Shown: piece after piece, positions 10,137 to 18,026 of the stretch
How positions within the stretch are numbered: position 1 is the first letter of the stretch
Layout: the number at the start of each line of letters is the position of its first letter
Assembly (NCBI GenBank): GCA_964441505.1
Contig: CAYTUV010000015.1
Span: 24,142 to 88,141 of the forward strand
Source of the DNA: Fen-1258 sp964441505
GTDB taxonomy: Bacteria > Bacteroidota > Ignavibacteria > Ignavibacteriales > Melioribacteraceae
Reading direction: 5' to 3'
DNA: 64,000 nt
The notes under the pieces: generated by a model
What the model was told of the DNA's origin: nothing
Seen by the model: the letters and a program-made list of their open reading frames with translations, nothing else
Database searches by the model: none
Program-made: the position numbers and the translations under genes

Positions 10137-10421
10137 TTATTGCTGCCCTTTTCTTCCTTTTGTAAGCACACCAATCACAAGAGCAAAAACTGCTGAACCG
10201 ATTATCGACCATACAAATGGAAATTCTCTTCCCTGAATATTCATAGTATAGAACATTGGTAAATTTAATTCTCTTGCAATTAAAGGCCCGAGCCACGCGC
10301 CAATAAACCCGACAATGATTGAAACAAAACATCCGCCAAGTGAATATCCGGCAATACTCTGTCCGATTGCGCCGCATATAGCAGCGATGACCAGCAATAA
10401 AAGAAATCCTCCAAGACTCAT
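10137..10421 (-). CDS. GlsB/YeaQ/YmgE-family small membrane protein
   Basis: The start is placed at the internal ATG giving MSLGGFLLLLVIAAICGAIG; the longer frame adds ten residues without membrane character. The 94-residue product has three hydrophobic segments and Gly-rich turns (GGCFVSIIVGFIGAWLGPL), typical of the transglycosylase-associated GlsB family linked to envelope stress. The exact function is not established. It abuts the inverted-repeat element downstream. Confidence 0.8.
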   Translation of the reverse strand: MSLGGFLLLLVIAAICGAIGQSIAGYSLGGCFVSIIVGFIGAWLGPLIARELNLPMFYTMNIQGREFPFVWSIIGSAVFALVIGVLTKGRKGQQ

Positions 10422-10501
10422 TTTAACTACCTCGCATCTATTAAACTGCAATTAATCTAAACAAAAATGGGGCAATAAAAAAGTCTTGTACGGGAGAAGT
10501 G

Positions 10502-11326
10502 TTAAGTAGGTATTTGTTTTGATAGTGTGGTAAAAAGATTTACGCTTTGCGTATCATTTATAAAGGAATATGCATTGATAAGATTATTCAGAACACGTGT
10601 TATAATTACCTCTGCAGAGACATCGTTGTGAAGAGCATTAATGATTGCATCTACCGGATACTCGAGCGCTTCGTTGATATCGCTCTCGTAAATTATCCTC
10701 CCTCCGTTGAAACAGTCTATCAGAATTATTTCTTCTTCACTCAGAATCTTTGCTAAAAAATGCCCGGGGAAATTACATCCACGGATATTAAAACCAAGCC
10801 TGTGACCTAAAAGAATATAAATTAATGAAAGTGTTATTGGCAAACCTTTCTTCTCTTTAAGAGCGTAGATTGGATTGCTGTTAAATGGATTGTAATAGTT
10901 CTCTTTGCACCCCCGGATTCCTTTTTCCTGAAACAGATAGTTGGCCAGGTCAAGTTCATCGCCATATGGAATTTTATTCCTGAATTCACCGGCTAACTGA
11001 TCGAGCATTTTCGTCAACGAAGGAAGAGAATAAATACCGTAGTGGAATCTGGAAATAAGATCCAGAGCGAGTTCAATTTTTTCATTCTGATTTGCAAGAT
11101 TAAACCAGCTGTGCCAGTTATCGGTAAGCCATTTTCTTCTGTTCGATGTAAGTATTGGAGCCAATATGTTCATCTTATCAGAATCAACATACTCGTGAAG
11201 ATTATTCAGATCTTCTTCAAGACATAAACCGTAATTGTTTAACTGTACGATAATTTCATCGCGCACCTCTGTGCTCGAATCATCAATTAAATCAATCAGG
11301 TAATGCAATTTTGATTCTGATGCCAT
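10502..11326 (-). CDS. SirB1/transglutaminase-like family protein
   Basis: The 274-residue protein contains the SirB1-type transglutaminase-like core: GNRIRGCK-like helix LANYLFQEKGIRGCKENYY, then KKGLPITLSLIYILLGHRLG and CNFPGHFLAKI. These match the DUF-type transglutaminase_9 family, in which a Cys-His-Asp triad is often degenerate. The N-terminal third is helical (HEAT-like). The family is found beside release-factor modification genes in other bacteria, but that context is absent here. A regulatory or protein-interaction role is possible. Confidence 0.8.
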   Translation of the reverse strand: MASESKLHYLIDLIDDSSTEVRDEIIVQLNNYGLCLEEDLNNLHEYVDSDKMNILAPILTSNRRKWLTDNWHSWFNLANQNEKIELALDLISRFHYGIYSLPSLTKMLDQLAGEFRNKIPYGDELDLANYLFQEKGIRGCKENYYNPFNSNPIYALKEKKGLPITLSLIYILLGHRLGFNIRGCNFPGHFLAKILSEEEIILIDCFNGGRIIYESDINEALEYPVDAIINALHNDVSAEVIITRVLNNLINAYSFINDTQSVNLFTTLSKQIPT

Positions 11327-11432
11327 TTCAGTCTTTTAAATGTTTCTAATAGCCAAAATAATATTAATTTTGGTGTGAAGATCGATAAGTATTTACAAAT
11401 ACCAATACTTTTCTATATTAACAGAGGTCAGG

Positions 11433-11921
11433 ATGAAAAAGTTCTTGTTAACAATGGTGGTAATATTTATTTGTCTGATGAATACAATGAATGCTCAGGA
11501 GACAAAGGATAAAAATAATACACCAAAATTTGATCCGTCAAGGGATCCATTTGCCGATCTCAAAACGGCGGTTGTTGAAGGACAAAAAACCAACAAGCGA
11601 ATTTTGCTTGATGTAGGAGGCGAGTGGTGCATCTGGTGCCATCGGTTAGATGGATTTTTGGACGCAAATCCGGAAATCAAAAATTTTATGAACGATAATT
11701 TTGTTGTTCTGAAGATTAACTGGAGTCCTGAGAATAAGAACGAAAAATTTCTTTCACAGTATCCGAAGGTTACAGGCTATCCCCATATATTCATACTTGA
11801 AAGTGACGGGAAGTTTCTATACTCAAAGAATACAGGTGAACTTGAAAAAGAAAAATCATACAGCGCAGAAAAAATTATGGATTTCTTGAAAGAATGGGCA
11901 CCGAACAAAGAGAAATCATAA
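11433..11921 (+). CDS. Exported thioredoxin-fold protein with WCIWCH motif
   Basis: The 162-residue protein has a signal peptide (MKKFLLTMVVIFICLMN, cleavage near MNAQE) and a thioredoxin-like fold. The redox motif GGEWCIWCHRLD lies near residue 66, and the cis-proline region TGYPHIFILESDGK near 111. It is similar to the thioredoxin_7/DUF255-like group and probably works in the periplasm in disulphide exchange. A ribosome site (AGAGGT) precedes the ATG. Confidence 0.85.
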   Translation: MKKFLLTMVVIFICLMNTMNAQETKDKNNTPKFDPSRDPFADLKTAVVEGQKTNKRILLDVGGEWCIWCHRLDGFLDANPEIKNFMNDNFVVLKINWSPENKNEKFLSQYPKVTGYPHIFILESDGKFLYSKNTGELEKEKSYSAEKIMDFLKEWAPNKEKS

Positions 11922-11932
11922 ACAGACAGAAA

Positions 11933-12121
11933 TTATATTCCCCGCAGAATTTTTGCGGGGAGTTTTAATATAGCTCCAAGAAGATCAAATACTGCGTCAA
12001 CAGCAATTCCAATCAACCTGAACGGAAGCAGAATTATCCAGATTATTGGATAAAGAAATAGAGCGGCGATAGCGAGGGGAGCGCTTATAAATAAAAGCAG
12101 AAGCCACAAGAGTATTTTCAT
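11933..12121 (-). CDS. Small membrane protein of unknown function
   Basis: This 62-residue protein is almost entirely hydrophobic (MKILLWLLLLFISAPLAI, then LFLYPIIWIILLPFRLIG) with an amphipathic tail. Its ATG overlaps the stop of the DUF3052 gene by four bases (ATGA), so the two are translationally coupled. A hairpin with a CCCCGC/GCGGGG stem overlaps its last codons and can end transcription from both sides. Confidence 0.65.
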   Translation of the reverse strand: MKILLWLLLLFISAPLAIAALFLYPIIWIILLPFRLIGIAVDAVFDLLGAILKLPAKILRGI

Positions 12122-12528
12122 TTTGTCCTATCCTCTTTTCGATAAACAAATTTGAGTGCAGACCAGCTTTCATCAATCGAACAGATCTTTGTATCAACTA
12201 ATCCATTTACTAATCCAATTTCCCGAACAAAATTTTCGTTCAAATCAGATACATAACTGGAAGATTTCTTTGGCCATGATACCCAAAGCATCCCGTTCGT
12301 TCTAATAAAATTCTTCAAGACGGGAAATTCAACCAGTAATTCTTTCTTTGAACGGGTAAACAGATGGATCATGTCAACAGGCTGCTTTAATATTTTCTGG
12401 AAATGGACCTTCGTACGGATTCCATCTAAAGAGATAAAAAAATTTTCCGGTTCGTTGATTAGTTTGATCTCAAATCCTTCTTTTATTCCAAGCTTCTCAT
12501 GAAGCGGGGTGTCATCAATGTTTTCCAT
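12118..12528 (-). CDS. DUF3052-family protein
   Basis: The 136-residue protein matches the DUF3052 pattern: an N-terminal PLHEKLGIKEGFEIKLIN, a central IHLFTRSKKELL and the conserved GMLWVSWPKKSS. Members are small soluble proteins of unknown function with a minimal alpha/beta fold. It is the first gene of a two-gene minus-strand unit with the small membrane protein. Confidence 0.8.
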   Translation of the reverse strand: MENIDDTPLHEKLGIKEGFEIKLINEPENFFISLDGIRTKVHFQKILKQPVDMIHLFTRSKKELLVEFPVLKNFIRTNGMLWVSWPKKSSSYVSDLNENFVREIGLVNGLVDTKICSIDESWSALKFVYRKEDRTK

Positions 12529-12702
12529 TTTATTCGTCCTTTCGCTACTTTAGACGTAGAAGAGCTTCAAAAGGTTAACATACTTTTAGAAAATATTTTT
12601 AAAGAGAACTGTGATTGCTTCATTATAATATTTTTTAACGGTCGAGGATTGTACGCTTTCCAAGAAAAAATATTCAATGTGATTTGAAGAGATAAGGATT
12701 GG

Positions 12703-13494
12703 CTACAGTTTTGTACCGGTGATGCAAACAAAAGTCAATCTTGTACTGAAGAGTTGCGCGGGATTAATATGAATTGCATTTTTGATCTTGTTGATTCCAT
12801 CTGCGTATTCGTTGTCGCTTAAGTTTGCCAGTTGTGATGACTGGTCTTTATGTAGAAAATTATCACTGAATACTTCTTCTCCAATCATATCCTTTTCTAC
12901 ACGCTCCGCATCATATTTCGTAATTCTTCTTAAGCCGGCATCTTCCATCCACTTTGTCACTCCATCGAATGAGGGAAATCTTAATAAATCATTGTCATAA
13001 ACATTCGCGAAATAATCGTATACATACCATTTATCATTTTCATTAATAGGAGATACCCCTACAATTGAGAGTGTTCCATCTGGCTTTAATAGATTGGCTG
13101 TTCCACGTATAAATCCCGCCTTATCCTTGAAATGATGAAGAGCATTAACACAATAAATCATATCAAAAAGTCCGCGACAGAAGGGGAGAGTATTTGCATC
13201 GGCACAAATCAAATTTATTTTACTTCCGTTTTTTCTAACTTGCCTCAGCATACCGAATGATGAATCAACGCCCACTTTCATGCTGTCATAGTACTCTAAT
13301 TCTGAAAGCCACTGTCCGGTACCGCACCCTACTTCCAAAATTTTTTCCGGTTTTGAAGCCTTAACAATATTCTGAAGTGTATTATTTACTCCCAGCATCG
13401 TATGGACTTTATATCTCAGGTCGTAGTTGGAGGATATTCTGTTGTAATCTGTTTTATTGTTTAACATGAATCTTAATACTTTTGAAATAAACAT
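12703..13494 (-). CDS. Class I SAM-dependent methyltransferase
   Basis: The 263-residue protein has the Rossmann methyltransferase motifs in order: motif I ILEVGCGTGQWLSELE, the acidic VGVDSSFGMLRQ, ICADANTLPFCRGLFDMIYC and LKPDGTLSIVGV. The start could also be the second ATG (MLNNKTDYN at 13467), which fits better with family starts. It resembles ubiE/smtA-type enzymes; the substrate cannot be read from sequence. Confidence 0.8.
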   Translation of the reverse strand: MFISKVLRFMLNNKTDYNRISSNYDLRYKVHTMLGVNNTLQNIVKASKPEKILEVGCGTGQWLSELEYYDSMKVGVDSSFGMLRQVRKNGSKINLICADANTLPFCRGLFDMIYCVNALHHFKDKAGFIRGTANLLKPDGTLSIVGVSPINENDKWYVYDYFANVYDNDLLRFPSFDGVTKWMEDAGLRRITKYDAERVEKDMIGEEVFSDNFLHKDQSSQLANLSDNEYADGINKIKNAIHINPAQLFSTRLTFVCITGTKL

Positions 13495-13576
13495 ATAAAA
13501 TTTGTCGGTAGATTGAAACTAGCCTATCGGATTCAAATATAGCTTGCGAGGTAAAATTTCAAACTAATATAGTGGG

Positions 13577-13604
13577 CAAAAAAAATCCCGCCGAAAGGCG
13601 GGAT
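13577..13604 (-). terminator. Terminator of the RRM gene
   Basis: On the minus strand ATCCCGCC, loop TTTC and GGCGGGAT are followed by a run of eight T. It lies about 85 bases after the stop of the RRM gene. Confidence 0.9.
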
Positions 13605-13690
13605 GCAAGTAGTGGGATAAGTATCCCTATTATTATTAATATGTCTTAACTACAGAGGGAATATAAAATAATTGCTAATAAAAGAAAAGA

Positions 13691-14008
13691 TTACCAGCGT
13701 CTTCCACCGCCGCCGCCGCTTCCGCTGCCACGGTTTCCGCCACCACCACCGCTGCGTCTGGTGTCAGTTTTTGGGCGAGCTTCGTTTACAACAATTTTTT
13801 TGCCTTTAACTTCTTTAGTGTTAAGAGCCTCAATTGCTTTTGTTCCAGCAGCTTTGTCATTCATTTCAACGAATGCAAATCCTTTAGATTCACCGCTAAA
13901 CATATCGCGTATAATTTTTACACTCGATACTGCGCCAAATTCTTTGAAGAGTTCTTCTAAGTCTTGTTCGGTTGCTTGCTGGGATAAATTACCTACGTAG
14001 ATGTTCAT
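13691..14008 (-). CDS. Glycine-rich RRM RNA-binding protein
   Basis: The start is the ATG preceded by AAGGAG. The product (105 residues) is one RRM domain with RNP-2 (NIYVGNL) at residues 2-8 and RNP-1 (SKGFAFVEM) near 44-52, followed by an Arg/Gly-rich tail (RRSGGGGGNRGSGSGG). Such short RRM-RGG proteins act as single-stranded RNA chaperones, often cold-induced, in Bacteroidota and cyanobacteria. The leader of about 100 bases has no obvious cold-shock box. Confidence 0.9.
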   Translation of the reverse strand: MNIYVGNLSQQATEQDLEELFKEFGAVSSVKIIRDMFSGESKGFAFVEMNDKAAGTKAIEALNTKEVKGKKIVVNEARPKTDTRRSGGGGGNRGSGSGGGGGRRW

Positions 14009-14545
14009 CACTTACTCCTTTTGTTGTTTTTATTTCCCTGACAAGAAATTAATTAACAGATTAGCAATCCGGCTCAAAACGAATTGAAATTGAAAACGAT
14101 TATGGCGGAGATTAAATTGGATAAGGAGAAATTAATTTGAGGAGAGAATTCTCTTCCATCTAATTTAGAATCGCTAAATAAAATGTTGCTCAGAGTTAAA
14201 ATTTAAGAACGAATTCCTGGTGAAAACAGAATTATTTATTTTTTATTAAAAAGTCGAGTACAGTAAAAGCTGACAAAAATTTATTAATTCAAAATTACAG
14301 GGGCACTAAAAAAACCAGATTACAAGAAGTGATTATTAGAGTAAAAATGCCTCTTAAAGTCCCATCAAATTATTTGCTGGTAAAAATTAAGCTAAAAAAG
14401 GCCATTACACAAATATTATTGAATAATATAATTTACCGGAAATGGCAGAATCTTGATAAACAGCATATAATCAAGTATAGTCTTCCACAGAAGAGCAGAT
14501 TTAGCGTTATTATAGTGTAAAAAATGACTTCTTGTTTAAAATGCA
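14009..14545. other. Host intergenic region left of the prophage
   Basis: The stretch is AT-rich. A 63-codon plus-strand frame is present but has no ribosome site or recognisable domain. It probably carries the promoter and leader of the RRM gene. Confidence 0.4.
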
Positions 14546-14569
14546 AAAGCTCATTAGAAAATGAGCTTT
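14546..14569 (-). terminator. Stranded native terminator of tRNA-Asp
   Basis: AAAGCTCAT and ATGAGCTTT form a 9-bp stem; on the minus strand it is followed by TTTTGC. It lies directly beyond the left copy of the tRNA-Asp 3' end, so before integration it would have terminated the tRNA-Asp transcript. Confidence 0.65.
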
Positions 14570-14612
14570 GCGGGGCCGACGAGACTCGAACTCGCGACCT
14601 CCTGCGTGACAG
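14567..14612. repeat. Prophage attachment site, left copy (46 bp)
   Basis: These 46 bases (TTTGCGGGGCCGACGAGACT to GCGTGACAG) are identical to 60462-60507 and contain the 3' part of tRNA-Asp, from the anticodon loop to the discriminator base. Sequence diverges at once afterwards (CCACTTT versus GCAGGCG), so this copy is not a full tRNA. Confidence 0.9.
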
Positions 14613-14727
14613 CCACTTTGGACTATTCTAGTCAGACCCACTATTAAAGCTAAATCATTTATTTTAAATAATTTGCTCGTCTAAACATAGTACAATTTTA
14701 GACAATTTTCTAATGCTTAGAACATAA

Positions 14728-14747
14728 TTCTTAGCGGTTTCTTAGCG
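14728..14747 (+). repeat. Candidate integrase arm-type sites, left
   Basis: TTCTTAGCG occurs twice, at 14728-14736 and 14739-14747, an 11-bp period (one helical turn). A matching pair with one change each lies at 60382-60401, next to the other attachment site. The spacing and placement fit arm-type binding sites of a lambda-like integrase. Confidence 0.5.
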
Positions 14748-14752
14748 AGGGA

Positions 14753-14781
14753 TTGACAAATATTTTAGTATGCTGTAAAAT
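14753..14781 (+). promoter_or_regulatory. Promoter of the RNA-repair operon
   Basis: TTGACA (14753-14758), a 17-base spacer and TAAAAT (14776-14781), preceded by TATGCTG. It overlaps closely with the candidate integrase arm sites. Confidence 0.75.
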
Positions 14782-14886
14782 AGAATTAGATACATACCTG
14801 AGATTATACCAAGTATTATAAAACCAATTTACCCCCACCGCTTTTCATTTTATCCCTGTAAGTAGGGAAAAACGAATGGTAATTGT

Positions 14887-15021
14887 GCCGACACCACGTT
14901 CTTTTAATCGGGCAATATGCCACGTTTAAAAAGAACAGCAACACCACCTACTTAACTCACAATAAAAAGCATAATTCGTATAAGATAGTCGGTGTTGCCG
15001 TTCTTACGAACGAGTGTCGGC
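14887..15021 (+). ncRNA. Candidate cloverleaf structured RNA/leader
   Basis: Four helices close a junction. P1 pairs GCCGACAC (14887-14894) with GTGTCGGC (15014-15021). P2 is a long hairpin pairing GTTCTTTT with AAAAGAAC and GGCA with TGCC around ATA (14898-14936). P3 pairs GCAACACC (14938-14945) with GGTGTTGC (14991-14998). P4 is CGTTC-TTAC-GAACG (14999-15012). It lies between the promoter at 14753 and the kinase start at 15046. It could be a leader, a processed ncRNA, or a DNA-level structure such as an origin. Confidence 0.6.
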
Positions 15022-15045
15022 TTATAAAATAAATAATTAATAAAT

Positions 15046-15903
15046 ATGTCAAAGCTATTAATCCTTCAAGGACTTCCAGCGTCAGGAAAATCAACTTACG
15101 CTAAAAAACTTGTAGACGATCAAGGGTATAAAAGAATTAATAAAGACGATTTGAGAACAATGATTGATAACGGGAAATGGAGTAAAGATAATGAGAAAGA
15201 AATAATATCTATTCGTGATAATCAAGTTTGGACTTGGCTACTTCAAGGGCATAATGTAGTTGTTGATGATACTAATTTCAGTCAAGACCATATTAAATGT
15301 TTAACCGGTATCGCTAATAGTATAGAACCTAGCCCAGAAGTAGAAGTTAAATTTATTGACACCCCTCTATACGAATGTATTGAAAGAGATTCTAAGCGAG
15401 AAAAACCTGTCGGTAAAAAAGTTATCCTTAATATGTATAATCAATATCTAAGGAAGCCACCAGTTACCAAATACAATCCCGAATTACTCTCTTGTATTAT
15501 TTGCGACATAGACGGAACTCTAGCCTATATGAACGGAAGAAGCCCTTATGATTATTCTAAAGTTTCAACAGATCTACCTAACACAAACCTTACTAGAATA
15601 TTAAGCCAATTCAAAGACATACCATTATTCATATTTACCGGAAGAAAACCAAGCTGCCGAGTTGAAACAGGAACTTGGTTATATGAAAACAGAGTTGAAT
15701 ATTCTCAATTAGTAATGAGAAAATCCGAAGATGATGACCGGCCTGATGAAGTAGTTAAAAAGGAATTTTACGAAGAACATATAAAAGGAAAATATAATGT
15801 CATAGCAGTATTTGACGACCGGCCAAAAGTAATTAGAATGTGGAAAGAATTAGGGTTGTTTGTTCTAGACTGTAACAGACAAGACCCACGCATTGATTTT
15901 TAA
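15046..15903 (+). CDS. pseT: T4 PseT-like polynucleotide 5'-kinase/3'-phosphatase
   Basis: The 285-residue protein has the T4 Pnkp layout: an N-terminal kinase with P-loop GLPASGKST (residues 9-17) and general base in NKDDLR (about 33-38), then a C-terminal HAD phosphatase with DIDGTLAYMNGRSPYD (about 159-174), FTGRK and FDDRPKVIRMW. The enzyme adds 5' phosphate and removes 3' or 2',3'-cyclic phosphate, making broken RNA ends ligatable. It heads an operon with an RNA ligase two genes downstream. In T4 the same pair repairs tRNA cut by host anticodon nucleases. The start has no Shine-Dalgarno site, only AATAAAT. Confidence 0.93.
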   Translation: MSKLLILQGLPASGKSTYAKKLVDDQGYKRINKDDLRTMIDNGKWSKDNEKEIISIRDNQVWTWLLQGHNVVVDDTNFSQDHIKCLTGIANSIEPSPEVEVKFIDTPLYECIERDSKREKPVGKKVILNMYNQYLRKPPVTKYNPELLSCIICDIDGTLAYMNGRSPYDYSKVSTDLPNTNLTRILSQFKDIPLFIFTGRKPSCRVETGTWLYENRVEYSQLVMRKSEDDDRPDEVVKKEFYEEHIKGKYNVIAVFDDRPKVIRMWKELGLFVLDCNRQDPRIDF

Positions 15904-15904
15904 T

Positions 15905-16486
15905 ATGAGGAGTATTGAAGCAATAAAAGAAATATTCAAAGATTTGTCTGACGGAGTTAGAATAGTTCTTTTAATTCACCGGAGTAAAGAAGGGGGATTT
16001 AATAACACCCATAAAAGACACCTTAAAAAGATTATAACTAATAATAGCCAAGAGTTTTTTGAGACTATCCTAGAGTTCCAAGAATTTATAAAGCAAGACG
16101 GAAGACCACTTAGAATATATTCCTCTCTTAATAATCGTGATTTCGGAAAAGCTATCAGAATGTATAAACACCTTCAAATTGAACGAGATTATGATAGCGA
16201 AGAATTACGAAATAAGTTTTATCTGAATACTAAAAATAATTTCATTGGTTGTTTAATGAATAATAATTGTAAGATATCTAAAAACTTCCTGTTTGATTTA
16301 GATGAGTGTGACGATAGGTCTTTTCATTCTATTTATAATATCTTAGAAAAACTTACCGAGATTATTGTTTACTATCCCACTAAAAACGGTTACCATATTA
16401 TCACTAAGCCATTTAATTACAAAGCACTTGACGATAATATTGTGAGCATACTTCACAAAGATTCGTTAATGCTTATAGATTACTAA
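15905..16486 (+). CDS. Unknown protein, possible archaeo-eukaryotic primase-like fold
   Basis: The start is the ATG of the TAATATG junction with the kinase gene; a TTG twelve bases upstream would overlap it. The 193-residue protein has RIYSSLNNRDFGKAI near residue 75, FLFDLDECDD near 130 and YYPTKNGYHIITKPFN near 155. The DxD-like acidic pair followed by NGYH resembles AEP (PrimPol) catalytic motifs, though without a search this is only suggestive. Its place between an RNA kinase and an RNA ligase suggests a nucleic-acid end-processing role. Confidence 0.5.
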   Translation: MRSIEAIKEIFKDLSDGVRIVLLIHRSKEGGFNNTHKRHLKKIITNNSQEFFETILEFQEFIKQDGRPLRIYSSLNNRDFGKAIRMYKHLQIERDYDSEELRNKFYLNTKNNFIGCLMNNNCKISKNFLFDLDECDDRSFHSIYNILEKLTEIIVYYPTKNGYHIITKPFNYKALDDNIVSILHKDSLMLIDY

Positions 16487-16487
16487 T

Positions 16488-17771
16488 ATGCTATCAATTT
16501 CTGACAATGCTAATCACAATTACTTAGCTAAGATAGTCCAGTTAAAAAATCTAAGAAAACACGAAAACGCAGATCGCTTACAAGTAGCTACTATTGATTT
16601 CCAAAATGTAATAGTCGGGTTAGACCAGAAAGACGGAGATGTTTGCGTATTCTTTCCAGTCGAGAGCCAAATTCATATCGAGTTTCTTTCTTTTATAAAC
16701 GCCTTTAGAGATAAAACATTAAACAAGGATAAGGAAGCAGCAGGATTTTTTGAGAGTAAGGGTAGAGTTAGAGCTGTTAAACTCAGAGGCGAGAAGTCAA
16801 TGGGATTTATTGTTCCTATTGAACAGTTAAATCAATTTGTCGGTAAGGATATTAAGGCAGAAGTTGGAACAGAATTTAATATGCTTGGTGATACCGAGTT
16901 TGTTAGGAAGTATGAAGTATACAAACCAGAGCCAAGAACAAAAAATGGAAAATTAGAAAAAAGAATATCAAGATTAGTTGAGGGGCAATTCCATTTTCAC
17001 ATTGAAACTGAGAATCTAAGAAAGAACGCCTTTCTAATAAATCCGGAAGATAATATCTCAATTACCTATAAGGTTCACGGAACGTCTACTGTCTTTGCTA
17101 ACATTCTTGTTAAACGTAAACTGTCATTAGTTGAGAAATTACTTAGCAAAATATTGAATATCACTAAGGAAGAATATGACGTTGTTTATTCTAGTCGTAA
17201 GGTTGTAAAGAACGAATATGAAACTAAGGATAAGGCTGGTTTTTACTCTTCTGATATTTGGGGTCAAGTTAAAGATGAAATCAAAAATGTAATTCCTAAA
17301 GGATATACGATTTACGGAGAAATACTTGGTTACACTAAAGAGGGTAAACATATCCAGCAAGATTATGATTATGGTTGCGACCAGGGTAAACATAAATTAC
17401 AGGTTTACCGGATTACAGTAACCAACCCAGACGGATTTGTTATTGAGCTTTCACCTTCACAGATTACAGAGTTTTGCGAAAGAGTTGGGCTTGAAACAGT
17501 ATTTCTATTCTATAAAGGACTTGCTAAAAACGTCTACCCCGAACTTGATACTAAAAATCATTGGAACGAAGAATTTATTAGACAACTTGAAAAGGAGTAT
17601 AATGATAGAGATTGCTTTATGTGTAATAACGTAGTTCCAGAAGAAGGAATAGTCTTAAGAAAAGAATCAGCTTTTTCCTTTGATGCTTACAAGTTAAAGT
17701 CATTCCGGTTTATGGAATATGAAACGGATCAACTAGATAAGGGAGTTGTTGATACAGAAAGTGCTAATTAA
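16488..17771 (+). CDS. RNA ligase, Rnl5/DraRnl-like
   Basis: The 427-residue protein matches the DraRnl (Rnl5) layout. An N-terminal OB-like module (residues 10-130, IVQLKNLRKHENADRLQVAT) precedes a nucleotidyltransferase domain. That domain has motif I KVHGTS (lysine near residue 194), motif III YTIYGEILGYT (about 275), motif IV EEGIVLRKE (about 385) and motif V AYKLKSFRF (about 402). Such enzymes seal nicked RNA with 3'-OH and 5'-phosphate ends using ATP. It partners naturally with the kinase/phosphatase upstream. Start by TAATATG. Confidence 0.9.
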   Translation: MLSISDNANHNYLAKIVQLKNLRKHENADRLQVATIDFQNVIVGLDQKDGDVCVFFPVESQIHIEFLSFINAFRDKTLNKDKEAAGFFESKGRVRAVKLRGEKSMGFIVPIEQLNQFVGKDIKAEVGTEFNMLGDTEFVRKYEVYKPEPRTKNGKLEKRISRLVEGQFHFHIETENLRKNAFLINPEDNISITYKVHGTSTVFANILVKRKLSLVEKLLSKILNITKEEYDVVYSSRKVVKNEYETKDKAGFYSSDIWGQVKDEIKNVIPKGYTIYGEILGYTKEGKHIQQDYDYGCDQGKHKLQVYRITVTNPDGFVIELSPSQITEFCERVGLETVFLFYKGLAKNVYPELDTKNHWNEEFIRQLEKEYNDRDCFMCNNVVPEEGIVLRKESAFSFDAYKLKSFRFMEYETDQLDKGVVDTESAN

Positions 17772-17782
17772 ATTAAAATAAT

Positions 17783-18016
17783 ATGACCAAAGAACACAAC
17801 GAACATTTAATAGGCATCTTAGATAGATTTAACGACCAAGCAATTAAGAAATACACTAAAGGCAACGAACAACACGGAGGAAAACTTTGGCTTAAGAAAG
17901 ACCTTATCGACAAATCCATAGAAGAAGTTATTGATCTGCTATTTTACCTCTTTACACTTAAAGACCAAATTAATAATAATACCCTCTATTCCGTAACGGA
18001 GGAGGATAAAGACTAA
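17783..18016 (+). CDS. MazG-like nucleotide pyrophosphohydrolase, short
   Basis: The 77-residue protein keeps the helical MazG core: QHGGKLWLKKDLIDKSIEE near residue 30, then EVIDLLFYLFTLKDQ. Acidic residues in the KSIEEVIDLLFYL helix fit an EExxD-type metal site. MazG-like enzymes hydrolyse NTP or dNTP to monophosphate and are common in phages. It is shorter than most, so activity is uncertain. Confidence 0.6.
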   Translation: MTKEHNEHLIGILDRFNDQAIKKYTKGNEQHGGKLWLKKDLIDKSIEEVIDLLFYLFTLKDQINNNTLYSVTEEDKD

Positions 18017-18026
18017 CTTTTAAAAT

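Noticed and set aside
14329..14520. 63-codon frame left of the prophage
   Set aside because: Low-complexity AT-rich sequence, no ribosome site, no family.
14567..14641. Second tRNA-Asp gene
   Set aside because: Only the 3' 46 bases are present; the 5' half does not continue, so it is an attachment-site remnant.
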